From NCBI GenBank assembly GCA_964020155.1, contig OZ026562.1, forward strand, positions 3,447,001-3,511,000: 64,000 nt of DNA. The letters are read 5' to 3'. Shown in pieces: positions 1-12,165 of this stretch. Position numbers and translations under genes: made by a program. Within the stretch, counting starts at the first letter, position 1, and each line of letters starts with the position of its first letter. The notes beneath the pieces are model-generated. The model made no database searches and was not told the origin of the DNA. It worked only from the letters and a program-made list of their open reading frames with translations. Source of the stretch: Chondrilla cf. caribensis (taxonomy: Eukaryota; Porifera; Demospongiae; Chondrillida; Chondrillidae).

Positions 1-138
1 ACAGATTGGTATCAAAATTGGTTACAAATCACAACCAATATGATCAAATCCAATGGAAATCAATGGAAAAATTCCTTGTTTTTCATGCATTGAACATTGA
101 TACATGTATATTAAACACCAAAAGTGCTTGGAAGTTAT

Positions 139-190
139 TGCCGAGGTGGTGCTTTTGATGTATGATGTCATCAGGAGATAATGATCATTG
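139..190. repeat. short copy of a dispersed repeat
   Basis: About 50 bases here resemble 23353-23405 on the same strand. Both have the order TGCC, AGG-GGTGC, TTTGATGT, then TCATCAGG and GATAAT. The second copy lies inside a larger inverted-repeat element, so this may be a solo remnant of that material. The rest of 1-262 shows no exon that I can support. Confidence 0.4.
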
Positions 191-262
191 CAATGAATAC
201 TTGAGTAGCACATAATATATTCTAGATGATTCCAATGTTATTAAAAATGATTTTTTCTGCAG

Positions 263-2836
263 TTCCAGGTCAACCCATCAACATAACAGTGAACAAGACC
301 TGTAACTCACTGACACTATCATGGCTACCACCAGGGGAGGATGGTGGGTCTATCGTAACAGACTACAATGTGACTGTAGTGAATGGAACAGAAGATGGAC
401 CACTGTTGGAGAGTGTACCAACAGGTGGGAACACTACAGTTAGGGTCACTTCACTCAATCCAAACACCATGTACACTGTACACATCAGAGCTAGGAACAG
501 GGCTGGAGTGGGACAACCTGCTGTAGTGAATGTTACTACTGAGGAACTGAGTGAGTGACACAATTTGTACACAACGCATGTACGGACTTTCAGATATGTA
601 CATAACAGTGGAACTAGTTGTTCCATTACATATATCGTTGTGCAATGTATTACACTGCAGCTGTATCTAATGAAGTAATGGCAGAGGGTACATCTCATAC
701 AACTGTAAACATATTGTGGACAAAGGATAAGAAGTACTTTTGTTGGGTGATCGGCACAACAAAGAACTTCACACTAGATACATCAAGTATAGAAGTGGCT
801 GGATTAACACCTGATACAGTGTACTCTATTAGATGTGTGGAAGTGGATGAAGATGGAGACTATCAGTGTACAGAGATTAACATCCCTGTAGTGACAGGTG
901 AAAAAAACTTTTTCGTGCTAGTGTGTCATTTGTCTGTGTGTTCCAATTGTATTATTTTGGAAGGTTCTTGGTTTGTGTCAAAATTGAAGAACAATGCATT
1001 TTTACTAATATCACTGTGATATTGCATACTGTATATTCCCTGATGTTTTGGCACCCTTATTTATCTGCATTCGTCTATAGGGTATGGCAATATTCCAATT
1101 TTTGACGAAATATTGCATTCCCTAATTTTTACTTTTGACACTAACTTTTCGTCAGCTATGAGGATTGGGGATATTCTGTCTTATTATTGTGCCGTACACT
1201 TCTGTCCTTGTTCCTTTGTCGGCTTGTGACATTAATCGTTTAGCATCGTTGGTGTTACCTGCTCAATAATAGGTCAAATACTGTCTATGAAGCAACAAAT
1301 ACAGACTCTTACACCTTTAACTTATCTCAAATTCACCTAATTCCCATTCGAAGAAAAGTACAGTGTCGATTTCGGCCTCCCACTGGTCTATGTACGCATG
1401 ATACCTGCGAACAGATTCCACAACCTATAAGGAAAATACTGCCATTTTTGGTTACCCACTTTTCGTCACGTACTATAAATAGTCCTCATATTTCCCCAAT
1501 TTTTCATTACATTTGTTACACTACGAATAATATTATAGTGCTTTAGTTTACATACTCACTCACTGCAAAACAGTATGCCACACAAAAATGGTTGTACTCC
1601 AACAGTTTTCTAAAGTATGGTACCGTATTTCAATACATGCTAAAATCATAGAATGAATATGGCACGTAAATTATCTGACTAGTACCATAATATGAAGGCA
1701 CGAACAGGTTTATTAATATTGGAAACATTCATCTCAGGATTATCTGAAGTGACTGATCTCAAGGTACTGCAATCAGTGACAGTAAACAACACACACTTCA
1801 ATCAAAGTATAAGTTGGAATAAAGTGACAAGTGACAACCACCACATCTCCCACTACATAATAAAGTATGGACTGTCATCAGATGTGAACAGCTATGACAG
1901 TGAAGGTGTGAACATCACAACATCCGCCACTAACTCAACAACTCTCACTCTACCACTACCAACATCACTTACCACATACAATGTGTGGGTGGCAGCAGTT
2001 AGTAATGAAACAGGAACTGGAGAGTACAGTGAAGAGCTGGAGATAAACTACACAGGTAATGTGTGTGTACATATGTATATATTTAGACTTACATACTCTG
2101 AAGTCACTTGCGATGGCCACACCCATAAAACCTGCTTAATGAACTACATTTTCAAGACATTGTCCACGAAAGGCTTACCAGACAAGTACGCACATATATG
2201 TTTTTACGTGTGCAGCACCTGGGAAGCCAATGAACCTCATTGCGTTCAGTAAATCTTGTAACCAACTGAATCTGACTTGGACAGCGCCAGGGAATACCGG
2301 AGGACTACCAATAATCAACTACAGAATAAAGTACAGAGAGAATCCAGGAAGGGAGTTCCCCCCAGTAACCTCTACAAAGGCAATGGTTACGCTAGACAAT
2401 TTGTTACCAGAGACTACATATGAGATAGAAGTTGGAGCTAACAATTCCATTATCAGTGATACCAATACCACAATTATGAATAAAACTACCGAAAGGATGT
2501 TTGGTGAGTTTCAAATATAGCCTGTACTGGACATATAGCACAGAGTAATGGAACTAGTTGTTTAGTCATTTATAAAATTTATACAATTCAAACATACCTC
2601 AGGTGCATCAGACATTATGGTGAACATCACATCAAGCATGACTTTCAACATTTCTCGGACAACGGATAAGAAATACATTTGTTGGGTTAATGGCACTAAA
2701 CACACACTGAATACATCAAGTATAGAAGTGGACGGATTAACACCTGATACAGTGTACTCTATTGGATGTGTGGAAGTGGATGAAGATGGAGACTATCAGT
2801 GTACAGAGTATAACACCACTGCACATTTAATGACAG
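263..2836 (+). other. Gene 1 ectodomain exons: FN3, Cys module, FN3, FN3, Cys module
   Basis: Each of five exons is one module with phase 1 at both ends. The exons at 263-550, 1738-2055 and 2216-2503 are FN3: a Trp in strand B (SLTLSW, QSISW, LNLTW), then a Leu-x-Pro-x-Thr-x-Tyr block near the end. The exons at 661-897 and 2603-2836 are shorter (about 78 residues). They keep the L-T-P-D-T-V-Y-S-I block but carry Cys in the early strand (YFCW, YICW) and two more after the Tyr block (IRCVEV, YQCTE). Asn-X-Ser/Thr sites are frequent. The first FN3 exon is nearly identical to exons of genes 3 and 4 at 32022, 32760, 47266, 47998 and 48727. Confidence 0.88.
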
Positions 2837-5800
2837 GTGACCAAAATTAATATTGATGAACTGTATATATGAACTGTAATGTTTATGCATGCATTTCCAT
2901 GTGTATACATGCATAATTTTGCATAATAAAAATTGCAAATGGCTGCATACCATAGGCAGTTGTTGGCTTATATTTATTAATGTAATAACATAATCTGTGG
3001 TTTGCAGCAGAGTAGAGCAGGTACAAATATACAATATTAGGCTGCATACATATCACCTATACCCTAACGTACAATTCCCCAATCTATGACTTACATCATA
3101 TATACATTGTATAATAAATGTAGTATTTAATTTATGAAGCTATCATCAAAATACAGAAACATTGGAGAAAACGGACTTTCAATATTGGATTATTGCTGTA
3201 GCCGTTGCAGCAGGAGGTGTTCTGCTAGCAGTAGTGTGCTGCATCTGTGTCATCATAATTGTAGTCTGGTGAGCCCATTATGAGTGAATTGTGACATAAG
3301 GCAAAATACTATGTAACAGAATTCTATCACTAGATACATCCACTATTATAGAGTATCGAATACCTCATTATTATGTTTTAATTACAGAAGAAAACTTTAC
3401 ATCCTATTTTGTATCCTCTTGACAGTGTGCGAGATCAACAAAGCAAAGGGACATACAACTTCAATGAAGAGGCTATTTGTCTACAGGACATTGTAGCAGC
3501 TGTGATGGATGACAGCATTATAGCCCTACAGAACATGCAGAGGAAGGAGCCGATACCAAAACATCTCTTCTCTGACCACGTCAGGAACATGCATCGTGAC
3601 AAGGACAAGGACTTCAAAGCTGAATTTGCCGTGAGTCTAAAAGATTAATTTCTTTGTATTTGTGTGCCAGTTAAATTGATCTTGAGTACTAAACAGTGTA
3701 TACAAATCCATAGATAAACCTATTTCCCATCTGTAGTCACACACAATACACTTTTTCTGTGTTCTTGTGTGCTCCAGGGGATCACAAAGGAACCACCAGT
3801 CAGTAAAAGACATGCTGAGGCTAATGGAACCAAGAACAGATATGTGAATGTTTATGCGTGTAAGTACAGTGGAACCTGTATAATGCGGACACTTGGGGAC
3901 TGGCAAGAAGTGTCCTGATTATAAAGGTGTCCTGATTTCCCAGGGTTGCCTATCATGTCGCTAGACTTTGGAGTTTACTTCAACTACTCAACACAACAAT
4001 AAATAATACACTGATATGCATGTTATATATGATAGGAAAAGTATGTTTTCAAAAGTAATCAGTGATTAGGGACCGTTTAGGTTAATGGTGGAACTTGATA
4101 TGGTCTAGAAGTCCCGTGTGTATATATTGTTCAAGTTAAAAAAACCTCGTGGGGCTGCCTGTTGAAGTTATTCACGCTTGTCCGATATAATATGTATTCC
4201 CAAGCGTAACCGCAACAATGAATTTATATTGTAATTTATATTGCACGGGAAAAGATGGTCGATTTCGAAACACGGAGGATTGGAAATTGGGCTACAATTC
4301 GAGCGCAACGGCTTCGCCTAATGTAATAATTTCAGCGAAGGTTCTTTTGAACCTAATAAAGGCACGCAAGTAATTCGAATGTGGGGAAGGCAGTTTTTTA
4401 ACTCGAATTACTTGTTTTCATGGTCCTGAGAAGTATCTAAAAAGATTGAGAGAAACTCTCGATAGAATTGAACAATAACCAAGCTTTGTATTCGATAGAT
4501 ATGTTGTTTTTTGCTTGACAATGCATTCTTGCCAGTTTTAAGAATTATATTATTTAGCACTGTCCGGAATTTTCAGGTGCCTAAATACCAATTTTAAATG
4601 GAGAAAGATTTGGGACAATAGTTTAATGTCCGTTATATGCAGGTGTCCGCTTTTTCCAGAGTCTGGATTAACAGGTTCCACTGTAGACTCGATACTAGTT
4701 CTGATATACAGTATGTGAGAACTTGAATTTCAATGTGATGTATAACTGATAAACTTCAACCATAGATGACTACTGCAGAGTGGTTCTGAGTGATCCAAAT
4801 GGAACAGACTACATAAATGCTGCTTTTATTGACGTAAGTGAACAAATTCAAACTAGCAACATAGTGGTATGCATGTACAGTACACATGTGCATGAGTTAT
4901 AATGTTCAACTACAGTATAATATACAATGCACACTGTGTGCATTATGTAAATGTATTGAAGGCATCCAAATACTGTAGACATAGAGATAACAGTATAACA
5001 TGTTCATTGCAGTACATAATCTGATTGTTCTGTGTATATATGTAAGTTGTATCTCCACATGTACTTTTAGGGATATAAGAAACCAAAGTGCTACATAGCA
5101 ACACAAGGTGAGCTAATTCTGCTATATCAGTGTGGGAGAGCTAGAACTCCACTACACATCACTTAACTATACGTACGTATATTGGTTGTATACAGGTCCT
5201 ACTTTGAATACTATCATGGACTTTTGGGAAATGATTTGGGATCAGAAATCAACCATCATTGTCATGCTGACCAGGCTAGTGGAGGGTGGGAAGGTGAGTG
5301 TACGGGAGAACAATCTTAGTGGTAACCACCAACAGTAATGGCACACAATGATACTAATCCATGAAGATTGGACTGTTAGTGCATACAGTCAAGTCAACAA
5401 TATCACTGTGGGCACCTTGTGGATCACACAATGGAAAGCCTTTAGAAGTGACTATTAGGAGGGGGTTCAGTGACAATGAAATTATTGTCTACACAAAGTT
5501 AAGTTATCTAAGTCTTATAAAATTGAATGCAACAGTGGTTGAAACATCAGCCAAACCTGAGGGTTTTTAACTACTGTAACAGTTTTCATATATGGTGGCA
5601 GTATAACTGATTGCTGAATCTAATATTACATGAATGATCAAGTACAAGTGGATACGTATAACTGCAAAAACAAATGTAGTATGTCATCAAATGTTTGATT
5701 TTCAATGCTCACAGACCAAATGTGAACAATACTGGAGTGAAGAGCACAATTCCCCATATCAACTAGGTAGAGACCTGATTGTTACTACAACCAGTCATAA

Positions 5801-8800
5801 AGTGATGCCGGGGTTTGAAATCAGAGAGTTCAGCTTGACAAAGGTATAAGAAATTACAAATCTGTCTTGTGTGTGTGTGTGTGTGTGTGCATGTGCGTGT
5901 GTGTGTGTATTGAAATATTGGGACATTAAGTTCAGCACCACATGCCGAAGTACAATAATTTGTTGAAACCAGATGTATCAATATTTACTCACACACTGTG
6001 CACATCAAAACTCGTTGCAGTTTTGTATGTGAAGCACACTTTAGTGGCCAAAACATCATAATCCTACAACACACACGCACACACACACACACACATACTT
6101 AACATGCACAAATCTGACCTTTATCATATCAATCACAATTGTGAGGTCTGTTCGATTCAGGAATCTGACACTAGTGATCCTCTCCTAGTCAAGCACTTCC
6201 TGTACACAGCCTGGCCGGATCATGGAGTACCACAGTACTCCTCATCCATGGTCAAGTTCATACTGCAACAGATCAAACCGGAAATTGAGAAGACCACAGC
6301 GCCAATAGTGGTGCACTGTAGGTAGGTTACTGCTACATGTAACTGCAGTTTGCACCGGCAGTGGTGTATATGTAGTTATAGTTAGTAGATTACTGTATAT
6401 GAATGCTGTTTATTAGTATCAAACATAATACACAGGGGCGTCGGAACAGGGGCGTTTGGGGAGGCTTTGGCCGCCCCACTTTTTGAAGAAAGGTCTTTAT
6501 TTTCTTAGATTAACATTCACAAAATCAACTGATCAACTCGAGTATTTACCAAAAATTCTTACAAACTGACATTCTAACGTTTTACTGCTTTATAAGAGAT
6601 AGCGTTCGTGTTCTGACCAGTAGAATCTTGTTTTGGCATTGATCTTGGTCGCCGATTTCAGGCGCCATTTTGTTTGCGTTTGCGAGCATTTGCGAGTGCA
6701 GCACAACAGACCCCATTCATGGCCTCCCCACTTTTCATATGCTTCCGACGCCACTGATACAAACATGTATAAACAACCATAGTTTACAAAACATAGTCTC
6801 ACCTGATCAATACAAGCTCCCTCCTTCCATCCAGTGCTGGAGCCGGTCGTACTGGCACATTCATTGCCATAGACACTGCATTGGACAGGTTGGAGGAAGA
6901 AGACAATATCAACATATTTGAATGTGTTGAGATGATGAGAACAAGGAGGACACAAATGGTGCAAACAGCAGTAAGTGGACACATTACATTATACACTGCA
7001 ACCATAAAATACCGATTCAAGTTTTAAAGCCTACACAAGTTTGTAGAGGTAGGTGGAGAAATCTTGTGGCATTGTCGTACAGTAGATAAAGCCAAATGAG
7101 AGGTATAATGTACATAAACAGTCATATTATATCAATCATAATAATTATCATACACAATCCCAGCACAAACAGCTTTAAAAGTTCAATATATACTATACAT
7201 GTACTATGTACGCACATAATTTGGCATACACTGTTATAATTAAAGGTACAGTACATATACATCCATGATGCCATCAATGACCATGTTGCTTGTGGAGACA
7301 CCACTATTGTGGCTCAAGAGCTGGGTCAGAAGATAACCCAACTCAACAGAATGGAACCAGGGGCAAAAAGTACAGGATTGGAGGAACAATTTTACGTAAG
7401 TAGTAATAATATCATAAATGATGAATTATTTCAGTATACTCATTATTTCATCATGTACTTAGTCAAGCATTGACGTATACGCTCAATACTTAATACGATA
7501 CATTCCTTCAGGTCCTGGAAGGAACATGCCCGGAAACATGCAGAATTGATAGGGATTTTGGTGAAAGGCCTGAAGTGAAGGCAAGGAATCGCTACTCCAA
7601 CCTCCACACATGTAAGTACTTACATGCACTCATCCAAAGATGAACAGGTCTGGAGATTATAAGACAGTATACGATTCACTCATTAAATTTATCCAATGTG
7701 TAATGATGGTCCCATACTTAGATACGTACATAGTTCGCAGTGATAGAAATGTCTGTGTACATGCTTGCACAGTATATGCCATGTGAGATTATGTTGAGCA
7801 ATTTGACGCAATTTCATAACGAATATAACAGTTTACACTGTCAGCAGTAGTGGGTATTTTGTGATATAGTCCTATTTCTGTTTTACATGACACAGATTCT
7901 GACAACTACATTGAAACTGAAGATGACAAAACCTATGTCAATGCCACTCTCATTCCGGTAAGTAAGTAGTTGTGAGAATTAGACTCAAAATAGCACTACA
8001 TCCATGCATGTATATATGTAGGTACACATCAAGCTCAAGTACCACACTCTCATTAGGTGAATTACAGCTGTAAATAGACAGCGTATAGGCTATAATATAT
8101 TAGCACAGAATATTTAGAATCTAATTTCCCCCTTGGTGTGAACTGATATACATACATACAATGTGCCTATTTTGAACACAAACTCACATAGTTCGTAATA
8201 TCTCCCCTCTACTACACACGCAGGGGTACTATGGTCAGAGTGGGTTCATAGCAGCCCAGGCTCCCTTGAAGAACACCATAGAGGACACTTGGAATGTCAT
8301 CAGACAACAAAACTGTTCTGTTGTTGTGGTTCTCTGTGACTTTGTGGAACTAGGACAGGTCAGTAAATAGAGCACTTTATAATCTAGATGATCAATGTAA
8401 TGCCATACAGAATGTGAGTGTGTGAGCAGAAATCCACAGTCATAAACACTTTGTAACGTAAGGAAGAAGAATCATCAGTGAGATCAGATAACTGAATAGC
8501 TTATCCCATAGCCTCACCCCAAACTTCCAAATGCTCTGTAGCTCTTTGCTTAGGATGTTCTTAAAAACTCGAAGAAATATGATAAGACTAATTGTTAAAA
8601 TAAATCAGGTGTACCATATCTACAAAAAAACTATCCATCTCTCCTGAACAATGCTTGAAGGAGATGTGTGAGCCATTCTTACCGACAGAGGTGGGAGTTC
8701 CCATGACGATTGGACCCATGAAGATCAGTTTGATGAACACACTCAAGTCTGAACACTACGACGTGTACGAGCTCACAATCACCGTAGAGGTAATGCTGTG

Positions 8801-9902
8801 TGTATTGTATCGGACATTATGTGAATATCACCATCATCATGAATGAAGTATACACACATAAATGCAGTATATACCAGGGTACAATTCAAATCTACTAACC
8901 ATGGCATTAATTTTGAGCATACACCTTAGTTCTGAAACTGTTGTAGAGTATGTTTTGCATATTATGTACATACGTATGTACGTATAAAATCCTGCAAGGA
9001 ACTTAGTGAATATACTTTCTATACTCCACAGGCTACTGGTGATGTAATTAAGATAGAAATACACCATTACAAGGCCTGGGGCAAATATGGCCGCCCTGAT
9101 GTATCATCCTTGCTGAAACTAATGGGAGATGTGCAAAAGTCTCAACAAGGACATACAGGACCTGTGATGGTCATGTGCGAGTGAGTACACACACTATACT
9201 ACTCTCCTACTGAGAGTTCAGTCATGGAAGTATCTGCTCTATTTACTCTACACAGTGATGGGATGTCCAGAACTGGTGTCTTCATTACTGTCATGTCGGA
9301 AATTGACAGAGTTAAGGTGGAAGGAGAAATGGACATCTTCCACACAGTAAAGGCAGCACGTAAAGCTAGACCAAACATGGTCTCCACTGTGGTGAGTCTA
9401 CACATGTGGTGCATGTACACTATATCGAGTGGTGTGTATATGTACGTATGTACATACACACAGAATGCACACAATGTACAAATGGTTCATTCTGTCAACA
9501 GTCCATTCATGGCATTTATTGTGGCTAGTCCACATACAACCAACACTGTGTCATTCAACACAAGACTGATAATAAAGGCAACTCTTCGCACGAAAACCAA
9601 CTAATATTAGGCATACCTAGGACTCACAAAGGGTCACAGGATACTAGGTTAACACTCACAATAAAGTGAATGACATAACTAAGGTACACATTTTTGTAAT
9701 CCTACTATCAGCACAGTGCACATACACAGGCTGAGTTGTTGCTTTTAGCACTAACCCATCCAATTTCAAACTGTTGATCACACAAATAGATTGTTTTCAA
9801 AAGCATTATCTTATCTCACCACAGTATGACTATGAGCTGTGTCATGAGATTGGATTGAACTATCTGGAGTCATTTGATTCGTACGCCAGCTTGAAAGTTT
9901 GA
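263..9902 (+). CDS. Gene 1: receptor-type protein tyrosine phosphatase with FN3 ectodomain (5' partial)
   Basis: The gene enters from the left edge; 22 exons are visible and encode about 1109 residues. Exons: 263-550, 661-897, 1738-2055, 2216-2503, 2603-2836, 3157-3268, 3426-3630, 3778-3859, 4766-4833, 5071-5107, 5196-5293, 5715-5843, 6161-6321, 6835-6970, 7246-7395, 7512-7611, 7896-7957, 8224-8358, 8661-8789, 9032-9180, 9256-9391, 9825-9902. All junctions are GT-AG and the summed length is an exact number of codons. Order of parts: three FN3 repeats with two Cys-bearing FN3-like modules, one membrane span, juxtamembrane segment, catalytic D1, degenerate D2. The protein should remove phosphate from phosphotyrosine at the plasma membrane in response to extracellular contacts. 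The signal peptide and any further FN3 repeats lie upstream of the window. The intracellular exons have the same lengths as those of gene 2. Family assignment is very secure; ligand and pathway are unknown. Confidence 0.93.
3157..3630 (+). other. Gene 1 membrane span and juxtamembrane exons
   Basis: Exon 3157-3268 encodes an acidic stub, then a hydrophobic run that begins [12 protein letters not shown] and ends CVIIIVVW, a single-pass helix. It enters in phase 1 and leaves in phase 2, unlike every ectodomain exon, so skipping it would break the frame. Exon 3426-3630 encodes the juxtamembrane helix region: it contains [20 protein letters not shown] and ends in phase 0 at EFA. Its second half is almost identical in DNA to gene 4 (55572-55680), while its first half is quite different. 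Confidence 0.9.
3867..4683. mobile_element. Non-autonomous Tc1/mariner-pogo-like element inside a gene 1 intron
   Basis: The left end CAGTGGAACCTGTATAATGC is matched, inverted, by the right end (its reverse complement begins CAGTGGAACCTGTTAATCC). Internal GCGGACAC and GTGTCC motifs lie near both ends. TA flanks each side (3865-3866 and 4684-4685), as expected for a TA target duplication. The insertion sits six bases past the exon end at 3859 and supplies the end of the donor context. The matching intron of gene 2 (19702-19775) is only 74 bp and lacks it. No transposase reading frame remains. Assignment to the pogo/Tigger side rests on the terminal sequence. Confidence 0.75.
4128..4414 (-). 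mobile_element. MITE family A, copy 1, nested in the pogo-like element
   Basis: Read on the minus strand this matches 16219-16505, 43020-43268 and 52692-52990. Shared landmarks, in order: AAGTAATT-AGTT, GGTTCAAAAGAACCTTCGCTG, a GGCG-AGC segment, TAGCCCAATTTC, an AATCG-CCATCTT block, GCAATATAAA, then ACACATATTATAT. The two ends here form imperfect inverted repeats around AGTTAAAAAAAC. It has no coding capacity. It sits inside the 817-bp pogo-like element, so it inserted later. Confidence 0.7.
6433..6756. mobile_element. 324-bp inverted-repeat element (hAT-like MITE) in a gene 1 intron
   Basis: It begins CAGGGGCGTCGGAA and ends with TTCCGACGCCACTG, near-perfect inverted termini. Inside each end is a second inverted segment around GGGGAGGC and GCCTCCCC. 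A 5-bp flank ATACA is repeated on both sides. The equivalent intron of gene 2 (21164-21455) runs through AATACAAACATG without the insert. No reading frame of interest is present. The terminal CAG...CTG is hAT-like; the short duplication leaves the superfamily open. Confidence 0.65.
7512..9902 (+). other. Gene 1 PTP domain D2 (probably inactive)
   Basis: The PTP fold repeats: [38 protein letters not shown], then [13 protein letters not shown] and [14 protein letters not shown]. The WPD loop reads WGK, so the general-acid Asp is gone. The His before the nucleophilic Cys is Met. Cys and Arg of CX5R remain. Tandem RPTPs commonly have a low-activity D2 that regulates D1 or binds substrate, and this fits. 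The domain ends at YASLKV and stop TGA. Confidence 0.9.
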
Positions 9903-9925
9903 ACTTTTAAACCTGAACATTTAAA

Positions 9926-9927
<2 letters not shown>

Positions 9928-10002
<75 letters not shown>
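9928..10002 (+). repeat. (TG)n microsatellite in the gene 1 3' UTR
   Basis: An uninterrupted TG run of about 37 units starts 26 bases after the stop codon. TG tracts also lie just after the stops of gene 2 (27066) and gene 4 (62304), so the mRNA would carry a UG-rich tract in all three paralogues. Confidence 0.95.
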
Positions 10003-10006
<4 letters not shown>

Positions 10007-10300
10007 ATGTGTCTTGGTCTTTATCAAGACGCAGAGACTGGTAATTTGAGTGATATATAATAGGATCTGATATTCACATTATGTAATAGTAATAACTCTA
10101 ATAATAATGTGCTTGACATTGTATTACACATAAAACTAAACAATTTAAGTAAACATAATTTCATAAGAATGCAATTTGATAGAATTGAATGATAGCTCAC
10201 ACTAGAATGGAAAACAATAAGATTCAAACACATGTATGCAGATATGAAGAGCTGATGTGTTATGTACATAGTTCAATATAAAATAATATTATCTTGTGCA

Positions 10301-10306
10301 ATTAAA
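10301..10306 (+). promoter_or_regulatory. Possible poly(A) signal of gene 1
   Basis: ATTAAA about 400 bases after the stop is followed by T- and GT-rich sequence. It is the best candidate I see; no AATAAA occurs before it. Confidence 0.4.
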
Positions 10307-12165
10307 GGTGCTTACTAATTTCCTGTCTGGTTCTCAATCATTTTGCCTACACTTCAATGGCCTCTGGCCTGACAGGTGTTGATATATTAGTGGGAATATA
10401 AAAATATCAACTCCAGTACACCCTGATGCACAGGTAGTGTAGCGTAAACCACTGAGCACAACATACTTCAAGATACATGACCTCTCGGCAGGATCAGATT
10501 GAGCAACGGGTCTTGTGCACAGGAATGCATGACCAATTCACATAACAAGGAAACATTCTTGAGTACACACAATATATATAATACACTATTGTTACCAAAC
10601 TGTTTACAGAACACAGTAAGGGACATGTTATGCGGTGAAGGTAACAATCGACAATTGTGGTCTCAAAACATTTTCAGTTTCAATGTTATGCAGTCAATAG
10701 AGCAGTAGCAATTGACAGAGAACAATACGGAACAGAACAGCACAACGTTATTTGCATCAATCGGAAACTGTTAAAAGTAAGTTAACAATATACATGGGGA
10801 CTTCATGAACAAAACAGTAAAGGTGTGTATAAACAGCAAACAAATGATTATGTAGGAAGGAAGCCGTACAGATTCAATAAGCAATTCAATAACCTAACAT
10901 TGTTGCTGCTGGTATAATGAAGCTTTATTTATTCCTATTTTATGTAGGAACCCAACTAAATGGTCCTACTAACCACAAGATTTCATCATTTCAATACAAT
11001 TTAATCAGATTTACATATTGAAAGGGAGTATAAATCTCCATGATAATGAAACCTCTATCTCACATTATTCGTTTCTGGTCTTCAAAATGGCGTTGCACAC
11101 TTTTATAAGAGCATTTATATAATTCTACTCCAGATTTGGATGATTCCTATTGTTATAATCACACATTTTTTTCCAGGATTACGGTATCATGCACCATTCA
11201 GACACTTCTCCCTGCTATTGTACACATAATGTCAGTTTATTATCATTAAAATTTGTCAATCGCTTGTCTAGTAGTTCAATGTTTAGTTGTCATAACATTG
11301 CTGCATGAGTTAGTATAAAATTATACTATTTTATATGAAATATACCACATAACAACTAAAGTACCTCTGCTAGGGCTGTAGCAAGTAGCAAACTTTAACT
11401 TAGAGGTATGTTTACATGTATATGTACATACGTACATAAGATTTAGTACAAGTGCATTGTTTGTACATATGGTAAGCATCACAGAAAACTGATATACAGT
11501 GACATAATGTAATAGTAATTATATTGTAACTATAAAGCATTGTAATAGTTATTGTAATTGCTCGTAATTCTATCATAGGAGAATATTAGTTTATTCGTAA
11601 TTCACTCGTAGCAGAGGGGTGAAAAGATTGTAGTTTTCTCCAATCCTATCATAATCGTATCTGTTATACGCCTGCTTACATATATATGATCATTTATGAT
11701 TTAAGATTAGATGAAATGATTACACCCACTCAAAACCGAGTAGACTAGGAGTAGTAATGAAGATAGCTAATGAAGTTAGTAAGAACATAAGAACAATATG
11801 TCAAGTTTTCCACAACATGTACTGTATTTACATCACAGGATAGAGATTACAGACAGAGACCACACTACATAGCCAATATACTGCAAGTACTGTACGTGGT
11901 AACCACAATGCTGCTAAACTACATATCACAAAGCTACGTACTAATAATATTAAGCAAAATAGCCACAACACCCTGTTACATACTATATACTGTGCCCACT
12001 ATAGCATTTAAAGTTTACGTCATTGCACGCCTTCTTTATACACTCCAACACATTTATATGAATTTGTATAGGTAGTAGTGCATGTAGTTCATTGGTATAT
12101 ATAAAAACCAAAAAAAAATTGCAATACCAGTTGCAGGATATTGCCTGGAGTGAGAGGTATTTCAA

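Larger units (their letters stand above)
3778..7395 (+). other. Gene 1 PTP domain D1 (catalytic)
   Basis: Motifs appear in the order of the classical PTP fold. KNRY at the end of exon 3778-3859 is the phosphotyrosine loop. DYINAAFID follows in exon 4766-4833, then YIATQGP across 5071-5107 and 5196. [10 protein letters not shown] is at the end of 5196-5293 and KCEQYW in 5715-5843. The general-acid loop WPDHGVP is in 6161-6321. The signature [11 protein letters not shown] spans the intron between 6321 and 6835, split in the Ser codon, and the Q-loop QMVQT closes exon 6835-6970. No catalytic residue is missing, so D1 should be an active tyrosine phosphatase. Confidence 0.93.
9903..12165. other. 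Intergenic region between genes 1 and 2
   Basis: This is AT-rich DNA of about 2.3 kb. It starts with the 3' UTR of gene 1, including a TG tract and a possible poly(A) signal. I see no exon with FN3 or PTP motifs, no RNA gene and no clear transposon. The promoter of gene 2 must lie in its right part, but no reliable core element can be named. Confidence 0.6.

Noticed and set aside
263..2836. Immunoglobulin domains as an alternative reading of the Cys modules
   Set aside because: The Cys spacing and the Leu-x-Pro-x-Thr-x-Tyr block are FN3-like; the Ig Cys-Trp-Asp-x-Cys pattern is absent.
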